64,000 nt of DNA from Halosimplex pelagicum. Lineage in GTDB: Archaea; Halobacteriota; Halobacteria; Halobacteriales; Haloarculaceae. The translations under genes were made by a program, and so were the position numbers. The stretch covers positions 1,488,001 through 1,552,000 of the forward strand of contig NZ_CP058909.1 in assembly GCF_013415905.1 (NCBI RefSeq), written 5' to 3'. Below the pieces are notes generated by a model that was not told the DNA's origin, did no database searches, and saw only the letters and a program-made list of their open reading frames with translations. Positions 25,235 through 33,566 of the stretch are shown here, piece after piece (positions within the stretch are counted from its first letter, which is position 1; each line of letters opens with the position of its first letter).

Positions 25235-26485
25235 CTACTCCTCGCCGATGAGTCGGTCGACGATGTCCTCGGGGTCGAACGGTTCGAGGTCGCCGTAGTC
25301 CTGCCCGGTGCCGAGAAAGAGGATCGGCTTGCCCGTGACGTGGGCGATGGAGATGGCCGCGCCGCCCTGCGGGTCGGCGTCGGCCTTCGTCAGGACGGCG
25401 CCGTCGATCTCCGCGGCGTCGTCGAACTCGCGGGCGCGGTTGACGGCGTCCTGGCCGGCGACGGCCTCGTCGACGAACAGCGTCATGTCCGGGTCGATGA
25501 CCCGGTCGATCTTCGAGAGCTGGTCCATCAGGCCGTCGGAGGTGTGCAGGCGACCGGCGGTGTCGCCCAGCACCACGTCCACGTCGTTGGCCTTCGCGTA
25601 CTCGACGGCGTCGTAGATGACCGCGGCGGGGTCCGACCCCTGCTCGTGGGAGATGACCCGCTTGTCCAGCGCCTCGGCGTGTTGCTGGAGCTGCTCGTTG
25701 GCGCCGGCGCGGTAGGTGTCGCCGTTGGCCAGCACCGCCGACAGCCCCCGCTGTTCGAAGTAGCGGGAGAGCTTGGCGATGGTCGTCGTCTTCCCGACGC
25801 CGTTGACGCCGGTGAAGATGATGACGACCGGCGCGTCGGCCTCGGCGACCCGCTCGTCGAAGTCGAACTGGCCGACGCTGATCACGTCGTACAGCGCCTC
25901 GCGAAGCGCGTCGCGGACGAGGTTGCCGGTCGAGGACAGCCGCCGGCGCGTGTCGCCGACGAGGTTCTCCTCGACGCCGTCGAGGATCTCCTGGGCGACG
26001 CCCATCTCCACGTCGCTCTGGAGCAAGGCGAGTTCGAGGTCGTCGAGGTGGTCCTGCAGGTCGTCCTCGTCGATGACCGTCTTGCCGGTCGCGAACAGTT
26101 TCGCCCGCTCGCCGAGGCTCCGACCGTCGTCGCCTTCCGCCTCGCTCTCGGCGTCCTCGGTTTCGGCGTCCTCCGGCTCGTCGCCGGCGTCGGCCGCTTC
26201 CTCGTCCGCGTCGGCCTCGGTTTCGAGCGCGTCGGGCTCGGCCCCGTCGGCGTCGCCCGCGTCCTCGGCATCGACCTCGGACTCGGCGTCCACCGCCTCC
26301 GCGGCGTCGGGGTCGTCGGTCGTCTCCGACGCTCCGTCCGCGGACGCGTCGCTGGACTCGGCCTCGTCGGGTTCGGCCCCGTCGGCGTCACCGTCGACCG
26401 CTTCCTCGTCGACCGCCTCGTCGTCGACGTCTTCCTCGACGTCGTCGCTGAAGCGGCCGAGCTTCTCTTTCAGTCCGTCGAACAT
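25235..26485 (-). CDS. ftsY: Signal recognition particle receptor FtsY
   Basis: FtsY is the GTPase that docks SRP-ribosome complexes at the membrane. The 416-residue protein has an extremely acidic A domain (residues 15-125, mostly Asp, Glu, Ala), then the N domain (ERAKLFATGKTVIDEDDL) and the G domain with G1 GVNGVGKT (226-233), DTAGR (308-312) and TKAD (366-369). The insertion box QQHAEALDKRVISHEQGSDPA is typical. It is the last gene of a run rpl39e-rpl31e-tif6 // rpl18a-pfdA-ftsY, conserved in archaea. Confidence 0.97.
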   Translation of the reverse strand: MFDGLKEKLGRFSDDVEEDVDDEAVDEEAVDGDADGAEPDEAESSDASADGASETTDDPDAAEAVDAESEVDAEDAGDADGAEPDALETEADADEEAADAGDEPEDAETEDAESEAEGDDGRSLGERAKLFATGKTVIDEDDLQDHLDDLELALLQSDVEMGVAQEILDGVEENLVGDTRRRLSSTGNLVRDALREALYDVISVGQFDFDERVAEADAPVVIIFTGVNGVGKTTTIAKLSRYFEQRGLSAVLANGDTYRAGANEQLQQHAEALDKRVISHEQGSDPAAVIYDAVEYAKANDVDVVLGDTAGRLHTSDGLMDQLSKIDRVIDPDMTLFVDEAVAGQDAVNRAREFDDAAEIDGAVLTKADADPQGGAAISIAHVTGKPILFLGTGQDYGDLEPFDPEDIVDRLIGEE

Positions 26486-26491
26486 CGGGCC

Positions 26492-26956
26492 TTACTCGTC
26501 GTCCTGCTGCTGCATCTGCTGCATCTGCTGCATCTGCTGTTGCTGCATCTGCTGGGCCTGCTGTTCGAGCTCCTCGCTCTCGGTCTCCAGCTCGGCGATG
26601 TCCGAGCGGATCTCCTCGATGCGCTCGTCGAGGGTGTCCTGCTTGTTCTCGAGGATATCGACGGCGTCGTCCTGCTCCTGCTCGGCGGCGTAGCCGGCGC
26701 CGAACTCGACGATGACCTCGTCGATGTCCTGGATCTCCGCGCGGAGGAACGCGTCGCCGCCCAGCGGCACCTGCACGGTGTCGCCGGACTCGATGGCCCC
26801 GATGGCCTCCATGGCCTCGTTCATCTCCTGTTTCTCGTCCTGAAGCCCGGTGATCTCCTCCTCCATGGCCTCGATCTGCTCCTCGATCTGCTCGATCTCC
26901 TGGGCGATCTGCTGGAGTTGCTGCTGGCCGCCGCCGCCGCCACCACCGAGGCTCAT
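26492..26956 (-). CDS. pfdA: Prefoldin alpha subunit
   Basis: Prefoldin captures unfolded proteins and passes them to the thermosome. The 154-residue protein begins MSLGGGGGGGQQQLQQIAQE and is a long coiled coil (20-55 and 105-140) flanking a beta-hairpin region (VPLGGDAFLRAEIQDIDEVIVEFGAGY). The C-terminus is a Gln/Met repeat. The start overlaps the end of rpl18a by four bases and its stop is six bases before ftsY, so the genes are translated from one message. Confidence 0.93.
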   Translation of the reverse strand: MSLGGGGGGGQQQLQQIAQEIEQIEEQIEAMEEEITGLQDEKQEMNEAMEAIGAIESGDTVQVPLGGDAFLRAEIQDIDEVIVEFGAGYAAEQEQDDAVDILENKQDTLDERIEEIRSDIAELETESEELEQQAQQMQQQQMQQMQQMQQQDDE

Positions 26957-27126
26957 GCGTCGACCCCCTCGATCTCGACCTGCGTGCGCTTGAGTCCGTG
27001 CTTCGAGCCGAACTCCGCGAGGACGTGCTCGCGCGCGACGTTCTCGTTTACCGCCTCGATCGACTTCTCGAAGGACTGCCAGCCGTCTCGGGCATTCCAC
27101 TGCCCGGTGACTGTGAACTCACTCAT
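26953..27126 (-). CDS. rpl18a: 50S ribosomal protein L18a (LX)
   Basis: A 57-residue ribosomal protein, MSEFTVTGQWNARDGWQSFE onward, with the archaeal LX/L20e pattern including AREHVLAEFGSKHGLKRTQVEIEGV. Archaeal LX is usually 55-80 residues. The ATG at 27126 was chosen over a 20-codon extension without family character. It overlaps pfdA by four bases. Confidence 0.92.
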   Translation of the reverse strand: MSEFTVTGQWNARDGWQSFEKSIEAVNENVAREHVLAEFGSKHGLKRTQVEIEGVDA

Positions 27127-27263
27127 GTGTCCCGCTGGGAGAGCGAGCGGGAAGTACCTTCCGCAACGAACTCTCGCCGCCGCCACCGCGTCCGTCGAAC
27201 ACCGACTCCGACGGCCCCGCCGGTCGCGCTCGCTCGCGATCCACGATAATAGATCCGAGACAA

Positions 27264-27272
27264 TATTTATAT
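27264..27272 (+). promoter_or_regulatory. TATA box for the DUF7344-like gene
   Basis: The run CAATATTTATATATG contains a strong TATA element about 28 bp before the ATG at 27296, so the message is probably leaderless. Confidence 0.6.
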
Positions 27273-27295
27273 ATGACTGTCACGAACCGTCGCGC

Positions 27296-27640
27296 ATGAT
27301 GGGGGCTTCGAAGGTGTTCGGGTTGCTGGCCGACGACCGGCGACGGCGGCTCTTGCTGGTGCTGTGCGAGAAGGAGTCAGTGAGTCTGCCCGACGCCGTC
27401 CGGACGCGGGGGGACACGGCGCGGCCATCGACGGGCGGCGACCGCGACCGGTCGGGGTCGCGGCGTCGGGCGACGGTTCGGCTGTACCACGCCGACCTGC
27501 CGAAACTGGCGGCCGCGGACCTGATCGAGTGGGACCGGGACGCCGAAACCGTCAGTCGCGGGTCGCGGTTCGAGGAGGTCGAGCCGATGCTGGACGTGCT
27601 CGGCGACAACGCCGCGCAGGTCCCGCAGGAGATCCTCTGA
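27296..27640 (+). CDS. Winged-helix regulator-like protein (DUF7344 type)
   Basis: A 114-residue protein starting MMGASKVFGLLADDRRRRLL, the opening helix of haloarchaeal DUF7344/ArsR-like winged-helix proteins. The second part, VRLYHADLPKLAAADLIEWD, fits the recognition helix and wing, with a Ser/Arg/Asp-rich loop between (40-60). The C-terminal FEEVEPMLDVLGD is typical for these. It lies opposite to, and between, tif6 and rpl18a, interrupting the usual gene order. The target is unknown. Confidence 0.7.
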   Translation: MMGASKVFGLLADDRRRRLLLVLCEKESVSLPDAVRTRGDTARPSTGGDRDRSGSRRRATVRLYHADLPKLAAADLIEWDRDAETVSRGSRFEEVEPMLDVLGDNAAQVPQEIL

Positions 27641-27650
27641 CCGGCGCGGG

Positions 27651-28316
27651 CTAGTCGATGTAGCCCAGCGCCGACTCGATGCGACCCAGCTCCGGACCGG
27701 TGGTGTCCTGGCCGACGACGTAGCCGTGGTCGTTGGCGACCAGACCCGACCCGACCAGCGGGGCGCCGTAGTTGACGGTGCCGATGTCGGCGGGCACGTC
27801 CAGCAACTCCTCGAGGAAGTCCAGTTCCGCGTCGGTCGCGTCGGGGTGACAGAGCACGCCGTCATTGGTCGCGACGGCGGCGGTCCCGACGGTGCGCGAC
27901 CCGGCGAGGACGCCCTGCTCGACGGGGACCTCCAGGGCGTCCGCAACGGCGTCGACGGCCGACTCGGAGAGGTCGGGGTGGACGTAGGCGCCGCTGTCGT
28001 TGGCGAGGACGACGTTGCCGGCGGCGTTGATCCGGCCGGGCAGTTCGCTGACGCGGAGCCCGGTCGCCTCGGCGATCGCGTCGCGCTCGCGCTCGCGGAC
28101 GCGGCTGCTGACGAGCAGCCCGTTGCCGTTGCCGGTCGCCAGCGCGCCGACGGTACCCGAGCCGCCGACGGTCGTCGGGACCGCCGAGACCCCGAGTTCG
28201 TCGGCCAGGTCCTCGCGGAGGTCCTCGTCCACGTCGGGGCGGACGAGCAGACAGTCGTCGGTCGCGCGTGCGAAGACACCGACGTACGCCGAACCGGAGA
28301 AGGCCGCGCGGAGCAA
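27651..28316 (-). CDS. eif6: Translation initiation factor IF-6 (aIF6)
   Basis: aIF6 binds the 50S subunit and prevents premature joining with 30S. The 221-residue protein shows the five-fold pseudo-symmetric repeats of about 44 residues: [67 protein letters not shown] and [17 protein letters not shown]. The family length is about 220. It ends two bases before the rpl31e stop on the coding strand, so the cluster is one transcript rpl39e-rpl31e-tif6. Confidence 0.96.
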   Translation of the reverse strand: MLRAAFSGSAYVGVFARATDDCLLVRPDVDEDLREDLADELGVSAVPTTVGGSGTVGALATGNGNGLLVSSRVRERERDAIAEATGLRVSELPGRINAAGNVVLANDSGAYVHPDLSESAVDAVADALEVPVEQGVLAGSRTVGTAAVATNDGVLCHPDATDAELDFLEELLDVPADIGTVNYGAPLVGSGLVANDHGYVVGQDTTGPELGRIESALGYID

Positions 28317-28318
28317 GT

Positions 28319-28597
28319 CTACTCTGCGGTCTCGGCTTCGACGACGTGCTCGCCCTCTTCCTCGAAGCGGGCCGCACGGACGCGGAGCTTTCGCGGCGGG
28401 TTCGAGCGACCGTTCGCCCAGACCGCCTCGTTGATCGAGGGGTCCAGACGGATGGCGTCGCCGTCGACGGCGAAGTGCTTGGCGAGGTGCTCGCGGACGA
28501 TGGCCATGGCCTTGTCGGCCTGCTCCTCGTTGGGCGCGGCCTTCACGTCGCGGAGCGGGACGGTCACGACCCGCTCCTCGAAGTCACCGGCGCTCAT
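28319..28597 (-). CDS. rpl31e: 50S ribosomal protein L31e
   Basis: A 92-residue ribosomal protein starting [19 protein letters not shown]. The centre [20 protein letters not shown] and [19 protein letters not shown] match L31e. The tail is acidic as in halophiles. The start overlaps the rpl39e stop by four bases. Confidence 0.96.
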   Translation of the reverse strand: MSAGDFEERVVTVPLRDVKAAPNEEQADKAMAIVREHLAKHFAVDGDAIRLDPSINEAVWANGRSNPPRKLRVRAARFEEEGEHVVEAETAE

Positions 28598-28746
28598 TCG
28601 TCCGTGTCGCTACGGCGCCAGTGGCGCCGCTTCGGGTTGCGTTCGACGTTGCGGTCCGTCTTGAGCATGACCCACGGCGGAACGCGCGTGTTCTGGCGCT
28701 CGAGTTTCCCCAGGCGCTTCTTCTTGGATTTCGACTTCTTACCCAT
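28594..28746 (-). CDS. rpl39e: 50S ribosomal protein L39e
   Basis: A 50-residue basic protein, [20 protein letters not shown] then [20 protein letters not shown], with the conserved tail [10 protein letters not shown]39e is about 50 residues in all archaea. It heads the ribosomal/IF-6 transcript, with a 258-base upstream space shared with a divergent lipoprotein gene. Confidence 0.97.
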   Translation of the reverse strand: MGKKSKSKKKRLGKLERQNTRVPPWVMLKTDRNVERNPKRRHWRRSDTDE

Positions 28747-28976
28747 AGTGTCACCCCCTTCCGCCCCGGCGCTTAAATTCCTGTTCCTTTCGGCCGCGAC
28801 CGTTCACCGCCCGACGACGGCGCCGTCCCCGGTCGCTCACCCCCCTATCCGTTCGTTCCGGCCTTCGCCTCCTGCTCGTTCTCCCCGGGTGTTCTCCCCG
28901 GTCGTCGGACGCCGGAGTCGCGCCGCGGAGCGCCCGAACCGTCGGCTATCAGGTGTGATTCTCCGGGCCGAGTCTC

Positions 28977-28983
28977 TTTATAG
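28977..28983 (+). promoter_or_regulatory. TATA element for the lipoprotein gene at 29005
   Basis: The CTTTATA region of GTCTCTTTATAGC lies about 26 bp before the ATG at 29005. It is the only clear promoter signal in the 258 bases between the divergent genes. Confidence 0.5.
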
Positions 28984-29004
28984 CAGTATTCGTCTCCCGT
29001 AGGT

Positions 29005-29511
29005 ATGCATCGGCGAGCGCTGCTGTCTACGGCCGCGGTGGCGGTCGCGGGCGGTGCGGCGGGCTGTGTCGGCGGCGGCGAGGTGGTGGCGACCGTCCAG
29101 CGGTCGGTCTCGGTCCGCCCCGGTCAGGGGTGGATCGAAGAGCTCCCGGACGTGTCGGACCCGGGCGGCGCGATCCGCTATCGGGCGAAGGCCGACCGGC
29201 CGTTCGACGTGTACTTCTTCGCGAGCGAGGAGTCGCTCATGTTCTACGACACGTACACGGACGGGAACGAGCCGGCGCTGACGCCGAAGGGCGACGGCGA
29301 TGTCGGCGCGAACGCCGAGGAAGTCGCCGAGGACGCCTACGTCGCCGAGAGCCGCGACGGCGGGGCGCGACAGCCGATCGACGACGCCGGCCCGTACTAC
29401 TTCGTCGTCGACCACTCGGGGTATCGCGAGGAGAACCCGCCGAGATCGGAGCAGCCGTCGCCGCTCGACGTGTTCGTGGATCTGACGGTCACCCGCCGAA
29501 AGCTTATCTGA
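29005..29511 (+). CDS. Small secreted lipoprotein
   Basis: A 168-residue protein with signal MHRRALLSTAAVAVAGGAAG ending in a lipobox cysteine (Cys21). The mature part has beta strands that repeat the pattern of small haloarchaeal extracellular domains: PFDVYFFASEESLMFYD, DDAGPYYFVVDHSGY and LDVFVDLTVTRRKL at the end. These three strands resemble emp24/GOLD-like or carbohydrate-binding beta-sandwiches, but I cannot assign one. It is cell-surface anchored. Confidence 0.7.
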   Translation: MHRRALLSTAAVAVAGGAAGCVGGGEVVATVQRSVSVRPGQGWIEELPDVSDPGGAIRYRAKADRPFDVYFFASEESLMFYDTYTDGNEPALTPKGDGDVGANAEEVAEDAYVAESRDGGARQPIDDAGPYYFVVDHSGYREENPPRSEQPSPLDVFVDLTVTRRKLI

Positions 29512-29550
29512 CGAGCAGTCGGTCCCGTCGGGGCGGCCGGGCGGCCACGC

Positions 29551-30378
29551 TCACGCGAACGCGAGCGGGACCATGAGGAGAACGCCCGCGGTGATCCCGC
29601 CGAGGAGTTCCCGACGGCCGCCGCCGGGCAGGTCCGACCCCCGCTCCAGCGCCTCGGGGACGAACTCCGTCGCGACGAGGTAGACCATCGCGCCCGCGGC
29701 GAACCCGAAGCCGAACGGGAGCAAGCGCTCGGCCAGTGTCACGAAGTAGTAGGCGACCACGGCGCCCAGCGGCTGGGGCAGGCTGGAGAACACCGCCCAC
29801 CACACCATCCGCCACTCGCCGACGCCCATCGACCGCAGCGGGATGGAGACCGCCACGCCCTCGGGGACGTTGTGGATCGAGATGGCGACGGTCATGAACA
29901 CCGCCAGGACCGGCAGCGTCAGTCCACCGAGCGCGACCGTCGACAGGCTCGGGTCGTCGATCCCCAGCTCGGCGAAGGAGACGCCGACCGCGACGCCCTC
30001 CGGAAAGCTATGGACCGTCAGGATCCCGAGGATGAGCACGAGCTTCCTGAAGTCGGCCTCCTCGTACTCCTTCGGGTGGAATTCGGCGTCTTCCAGCAGT
30101 TCGTGAGCGACGACCACCAGCAGGACGCCGACGAGCACGCCCGGGCCGACGGCGACCGCGGCGTCGACGGGACCGCCGTCGACGACCGCGATCCCCTCCC
30201 GTATCAGCCCGAACAGCGACGCCGCCACCATGATGCCCGAGGCGAGCCCCCACAGCACCACGTTCCACCGGTCGGAGATGTCCTCGACCAGGAAGAAGGG
30301 GAGCGCGCCCAGTCCCGTCGCCAGCGCCGTCAGCAGCCCCGCGACGAACACCAGCGCGAAATTTCCGAGGTCGGCCAT
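29551..30378 (-). CDS. ZIP-family divalent metal transporter
   Basis: A 275-residue ZIP permease with about eight membrane helices. The metal site is visible in helices IV and V as HSFPEGVAVGVSF and HNVPEGVAVSI. The protein imports Zn2+, Fe2+ or Mn2+ into the cytoplasm. A palindromic element about 60 bp upstream (30435-30448) may be a metal-dependent operator. Single gene, no partner. Confidence 0.92.
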   Translation of the reverse strand: MADLGNFALVFVAGLLTALATGLGALPFFLVEDISDRWNVVLWGLASGIMVAASLFGLIREGIAVVDGGPVDAAVAVGPGVLVGVLLVVVAHELLEDAEFHPKEYEEADFRKLVLILGILTVHSFPEGVAVGVSFAELGIDDPSLSTVALGGLTLPVLAVFMTVAISIHNVPEGVAVSIPLRSMGVGEWRMVWWAVFSSLPQPLGAVVAYYFVTLAERLLPFGFGFAAGAMVYLVATEFVPEALERGSDLPGGGRRELLGGITAGVLLMVPLAFA

Positions 30379-30434
30379 CCGTACCCGAACCTACGCCGAG
30401 CCCGTCCTTAATAGTTATCACGAATCTGACTATT

Positions 30435-30448
30435 TTTGGGAGACCTAA
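30435..30448. promoter_or_regulatory. Candidate DtxR/SirR-type operator before ZIP gene
   Basis: TTTGGGAGACCTAA reads as TTTGG, a four-base spacer, then CCTAA, an imperfect palindrome like the TTAGG-N4-CCTAA sites bound by archaeal DtxR-family metal regulators. It lies upstream of a TATA-like element (30406-30415, minus strand) of the ZIP gene. Function inferred from shape and context only. Confidence 0.35.
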
Positions 30449-30570
30449 AGCGGACGGCTCCCGCGGACCACCGACCGGATCGGCGCCGCGACGCCGTCGA
30501 TCCCGGTGTGCCACGCCGTGGTTAATGTACCTTATACGCACTATGAACATTCGAACTCCTATGCGGTGAA

Positions 30571-30579
30571 ATATAAATA
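30571..30579 (+). promoter_or_regulatory. TATA box for gene at 30602
   Basis: ATATAAATA about 27 bp before the ATG at 30602, preceded by a weak BRE; the message is probably leaderless. Confidence 0.6.
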
Positions 30580-30601
30580 CTGGTTCGCTGAATAAAACAG
30601 T

Positions 30602-30919
30602 ATGTCAACGACCGAGACGCGAACGACCGACGTGAAGGCGGACGCGGAAGCGGGGGACGCGGGGGAAGCGGGGAAAGCGGGGAAGACGGGAGCACGGCCC
30701 CACAGGGTCGTCGACCCGATGGGTGCGACCGGCCGGATGACCGTCGAGACGCCGGAGGGGGACGAGCGGACGGTCGTCGGTTGTCTGGACGGGCTCGTCG
30801 CGGGGCGACTCGACGGGACGGCGCCCGGCTCGACCGTCCGGATGGAACTCTCGCCCGCCGCCGACGGCGAGGGGTACGTCGCCGCGCGCGTCCTCCCCGG
30901 CGGCCTCCCCGCGCTGTAA
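30602..30919 (+). CDS. Hypothetical protein with Ala/Gly/Lys-rich N-terminus
   Basis: A 105-residue protein. Residues 1-35 repeat AGEAGKAGK-like units. The C-terminal 65 residues look like a small beta-barrel, with MTVETPEGDERTVVGCLDG, then STVRMELSPA and YVAARVLPGGLPAL. A strong promoter suggests expression. I recognise no family with certainty. An OB-like nucleic-acid-binding domain is possible. Confidence 0.6.
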   Translation: MSTTETRTTDVKADAEAGDAGEAGKAGKTGARPHRVVDPMGATGRMTVETPEGDERTVVGCLDGLVAGRLDGTAPGSTVRMELSPAADGEGYVAARVLPGGLPAL

Positions 30920-30952
30920 CGGTCGCCCTCGGACTCGAACCGCGCCCGCCCG

Positions 30953-31510
30953 CTACAGCGGGAACCGCTCGACGGTGTCGTACGTCGGCCCGTCGGGCCC
31001 CAGCACGCTCTCTTTCAGCCGGATCTCCTCGACCGCGAGCCGCCCCGCGTCGGGGTCGCTCTCGCGGACCGTCTCCTGGACCAGTTCCTTCCCGCCGGCG
31101 TGGTCCATCCGGGCTATCGTGACGTGGGGCGTGAACTCGTGGTCCTCGGCGTCGAACCCCATCGCCGTCGTCCGCTCCTCGACGGCTTCGTGCAGGCGCG
31201 TCAGCTCCTCGCCCCCCGAGCGCGTCCCGACCCAGACCACGCTGATGTAGTCGAGAGCCGGGAAGACGCCCAGGCCGTCGAACTCGCACTCGAAGGGATC
31301 GACGCCGGCGTCGTCGACCGCCGCCGCGAGTTCGTCCGTGAGTTCGTCGAGCCGGTCGGGGTCGGTGTCGCCGAGGAATTTGAGTGTGACGTGGGCCCCC
31401 TCGGGGTCGGTGAAGTTCAGGCCCGACGCCCCCGCGAACCGCTCCTGGACGGCCACCACCTCGTCGGCGAGCCCGTCGAGGTCGACGCCGACGAACAGTC
31501 GCTTGCCCAT
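30953..31510 (-). CDS. thpR: RNA 2',3'-cyclic phosphodiesterase ThpR
   Basis: ThpR (LigT) opens 2',3'-cyclic phosphates at RNA ends. The 185-residue protein starts MGKRLFVGVDLDGLADEVV and carries both HxT catalytic tetrapeptides, HVTL (His40) and HVTI (His129), at the correct spacing. The length is normal for the 2H phosphoesterase superfamily. The ATG at 31510 was chosen because the sequence before it is non-conserved and proline/arginine-rich. Confidence 0.92.
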   Translation of the reverse strand: MGKRLFVGVDLDGLADEVVAVQERFAGASGLNFTDPEGAHVTLKFLGDTDPDRLDELTDELAAAVDDAGVDPFECEFDGLGVFPALDYISVVWVGTRSGGEELTRLHEAVEERTTAMGFDAEDHEFTPHVTIARMDHAGGKELVQETVRESDPDAGRLAVEEIRLKESVLGPDGPTYDTVERFPL

Positions 31511-31661
31511 GTTCGCCCGTCGGCCCGCTCGCGCCTTCAGCCTTCGGTGGCCCGGTATCCGACGCTCGGTACAGCGGTCTACGCGGTTGACGGCCCCCAC
31601 GGCTCGGACACCGCGGCCGGTTCGGACGCGGCCTTTTGACCGTCGGCGCCCAAGCGCGACC

Positions 31662-32525
31662 ATGGAGGTGAACTGCGAGGGGTGTGCCGGTTGCTGTCTC
31701 GACTGGCGCGCGCTGGCGCCCGACGACGCCGACCACGGCCACGAGCGCCGCGGGCGCTACCGGCCGCTCGACGATATCGACAACCTCGCGCCGGTGTCGA
31801 GCGACGAGGTTCGGACGTTCCTCGACGAGGGTCTCGCGGGCGCGCTCGTCGCCCGCCTGTTCCGCATCGACGACGGCCCGAGCGTCGCCGTCGGCGGCGT
31901 CGAGGTCGCCGCCCTCGGCGGTCGCCCCGCCTTCCTCGTCGGCCTGCGGAAGGTCCCCAAACCCGTCGCGCCCTTCGGCGCCGAGCCCCGCTGGCTCCCG
32001 ACCTGTGCCTTCCTCGACCCGGCGACGCTCCAGTGTCGCGTCCACGACAGCGACGTCTACCCCGGGACTTGCTCGACCTATCCCGGTGACAACCTCGCGC
32101 TCGACGCCGAGACGGAGTGCGAACGCGTCGAGCGCGCCCACGGCGGCGAGCGGCTGGTCGACGGCGACCCGCCCGCCGGCGCCGACCCGGTTCTGGGACC
32201 GGGGGCAGTGGGCGCGCGTGTGTTCGCCCACCCCGACGCCGAGCGGGTCGAGGGCGCGGTCGAACGGCTCGCGGCGGGCGAGGCGACGCGGGCCGACCAC
32301 GCCGAGTTCGTCGCCGTCGCCGCCGCCTCCAGCCCGGGGACGCTCGCCGTCAGCGACGAGCGCTACGAGCGAGCGCGCGAGCGAGCGCTCGACTCGGCGT
32401 CGTGGGTCGACAGCGCCGTCGCGGAGTGGACCGACCGCGCCGACGACGAGCCGCCCGAGCCCGCGGCCGCCGCGACCGTCGAGGGCGACCGAGGCGCGCC
32501 AGAGACGCCCGGGTGGGACGACTGA
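31662..32525 (+). CDS. YkgJ-type cysteine-cluster protein
   Basis: A 287-residue protein with an N-terminal CxxCxxCC motif (MEVNCEGCAGCCLDW), followed by further cysteines in LPTCAFLDPATLQCRVHDSD and PGTCSTYP. This is the pattern of the YkgJ family, proposed to bind zinc or an iron-sulfur cluster. The C-terminal 100 residues are Ala/Glu/Asp-rich and probably disordered. No pathway is apparent; the next gene is an NAD(P)-binding protein. Confidence 0.82.
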   Translation: MEVNCEGCAGCCLDWRALAPDDADHGHERRGRYRPLDDIDNLAPVSSDEVRTFLDEGLAGALVARLFRIDDGPSVAVGGVEVAALGGRPAFLVGLRKVPKPVAPFGAEPRWLPTCAFLDPATLQCRVHDSDVYPGTCSTYPGDNLALDAETECERVERAHGGERLVDGDPPAGADPVLGPGAVGARVFAHPDAERVEGAVERLAAGEATRADHAEFVAVAAASSPGTLAVSDERYERARERALDSASWVDSAVAEWTDRADDEPPEPAAAATVEGDRGAPETPGWDD

Positions 32526-32615
32526 GCCGTCGATCGGGTGGACGGGCGGACAGGGGTCGGACGGACGGGCGCCATCGGCTCGGGTCGTTAAGGGGATACG
32601 GTCCCTGGGACGGGT

Positions 32616-33566
32616 ATGCACGTGCTCGTCACGGGGGCGACGGGGTTCGTCGGCGGGCGACTGGTCCCCGCCCTGACCGGCGCCGGCCACGAGGTGCGGG
32701 CGCTGGTCCGGGACCCGTCGGCCTACGACCCGCCGCCGGGCGTCGAGGTGGTTCAGGGCGACCTGCTCGAACCCGGCACGCTCGCGCCCGCCTTCGAAGG
32801 GATCGATGCCGCCTACTACCTCGTCCACTCGATGCGGGCGGGCGACGACTTCGAGGAGCGCGACCGCAGCGCGGCCAGTAACTTCGCCGCGGTCGCGAGC
32901 GACGCGGGCGTCGAGCGGGTCGTCTACCTCGGCGGGCTCGGCGAGGACGGCGACGACCTCTCGCCGCACCTCCGCTCCCGACGGGAGGTCGAGATGATCC
33001 TCGCCGACGCCGACTACGCGCTGACGACGCTGCGGGCGGCGGTCATCGTCGGCGACGGCAGCGCGAGCTTCCGGATGGTCCGCCAGCTCGTCCGCCGCCT
33101 GCCGCTGATGGTCACGCCCCGCTGGGTGACGAACGAGTGCCAGCCAATCGCCGTCGACGACGTGGTCGCGTACCTCGTCGGCGTCCTCGACGCGCCGGCG
33201 ACGGCCGGCGAGACGTACGGTATCGGCGGGCCCGACGTGTTGACCTACCGCGAGATGCTCGCCCGGACCGCCGAGGCGATGGGTCGGCCGCGGCCGCTGA
33301 TCCTCTCGGTGCCCGTCCTCACGCCGAAACTCTCCTCGTACTGGATCGGGCTCGTGACCGACGTGCCGACCGCCGTGGCGCGCCCGCTCGTCCTCGGGCT
33401 GAAGAACCCGGTGGTCGTCACCGACGACGCCATCCGCGACCACGTCCCCGTCGAGCTGACGACGTTCGACGACGCCGTTCGGAAGGCGCTCGCGCCCGAC
33501 GCGGGGGCGCCCAGGCCCGCCCCCGGCGGGAGCCCGACGGCCGGCGAGCGCGGAGGGCGGCGCTGA
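32616..33566 (+). CDS. NAD(P)H-binding SDR-type protein (NDUFA9-like)
   Basis: A 316-residue atypical short-chain dehydrogenase. The N-terminus MHVLVTGATGFVGGRLVPAL has the GxxGxxG dinucleotide loop, and the third strand reads GVERVVYLGGLGEDG. The catalytic YxxxK is replaced by RSRREVEMIL, so it likely binds NAD(P) without classical SDR catalysis, as do NDUFA9-like quinone-pathway factors. The stop shares a base with the next start, so it is cotranscribed with the membrane protein. A related but distinct gene sits at 54289-55197. Confidence 0.8.
   Translation: MHVLVTGATGFVGGRLVPALTGAGHEVRALVRDPSAYDPPPGVEVVQGDLLEPGTLAPAFEGIDAAYYLVHSMRAGDDFEERDRSAASNFAAVASDAGVERVVYLGGLGEDGDDLSPHLRSRREVEMILADADYALTTLRAAVIVGDGSASFRMVRQLVRRLPLMVTPRWVTNECQPIAVDDVVAYLVGVLDAPATAGETYGIGGPDVLTYREMLARTAEAMGRPRPLILSVPVLTPKLSSYWIGLVTDVPTAVARPLVLGLKNPVVVTDDAIRDHVPVELTTFDDAVRKALAPDAGAPRPAPGGSPTAGERGGRR

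Noticed and set aside
26505-26570. Repeated CTGCTGCAT-like sequence, possible CRISPR or simple repeat array
   Set aside because: It encodes the Gln/Met tail of prefoldin alpha; units are three to nine bases with no spacers.
32360-32395. GCGAGCGAGCGC tandem run
   Set aside because: It encodes Glu/Arg/Ala repeats inside the YkgJ-type gene's tail and reads as ordinary low complexity.
30522-33443. 973-codon minus-strand open frame
   Set aside because: It runs opposite to three recognised genes and ThpR, and its product has no domain character. High GC content alone gives such frames.
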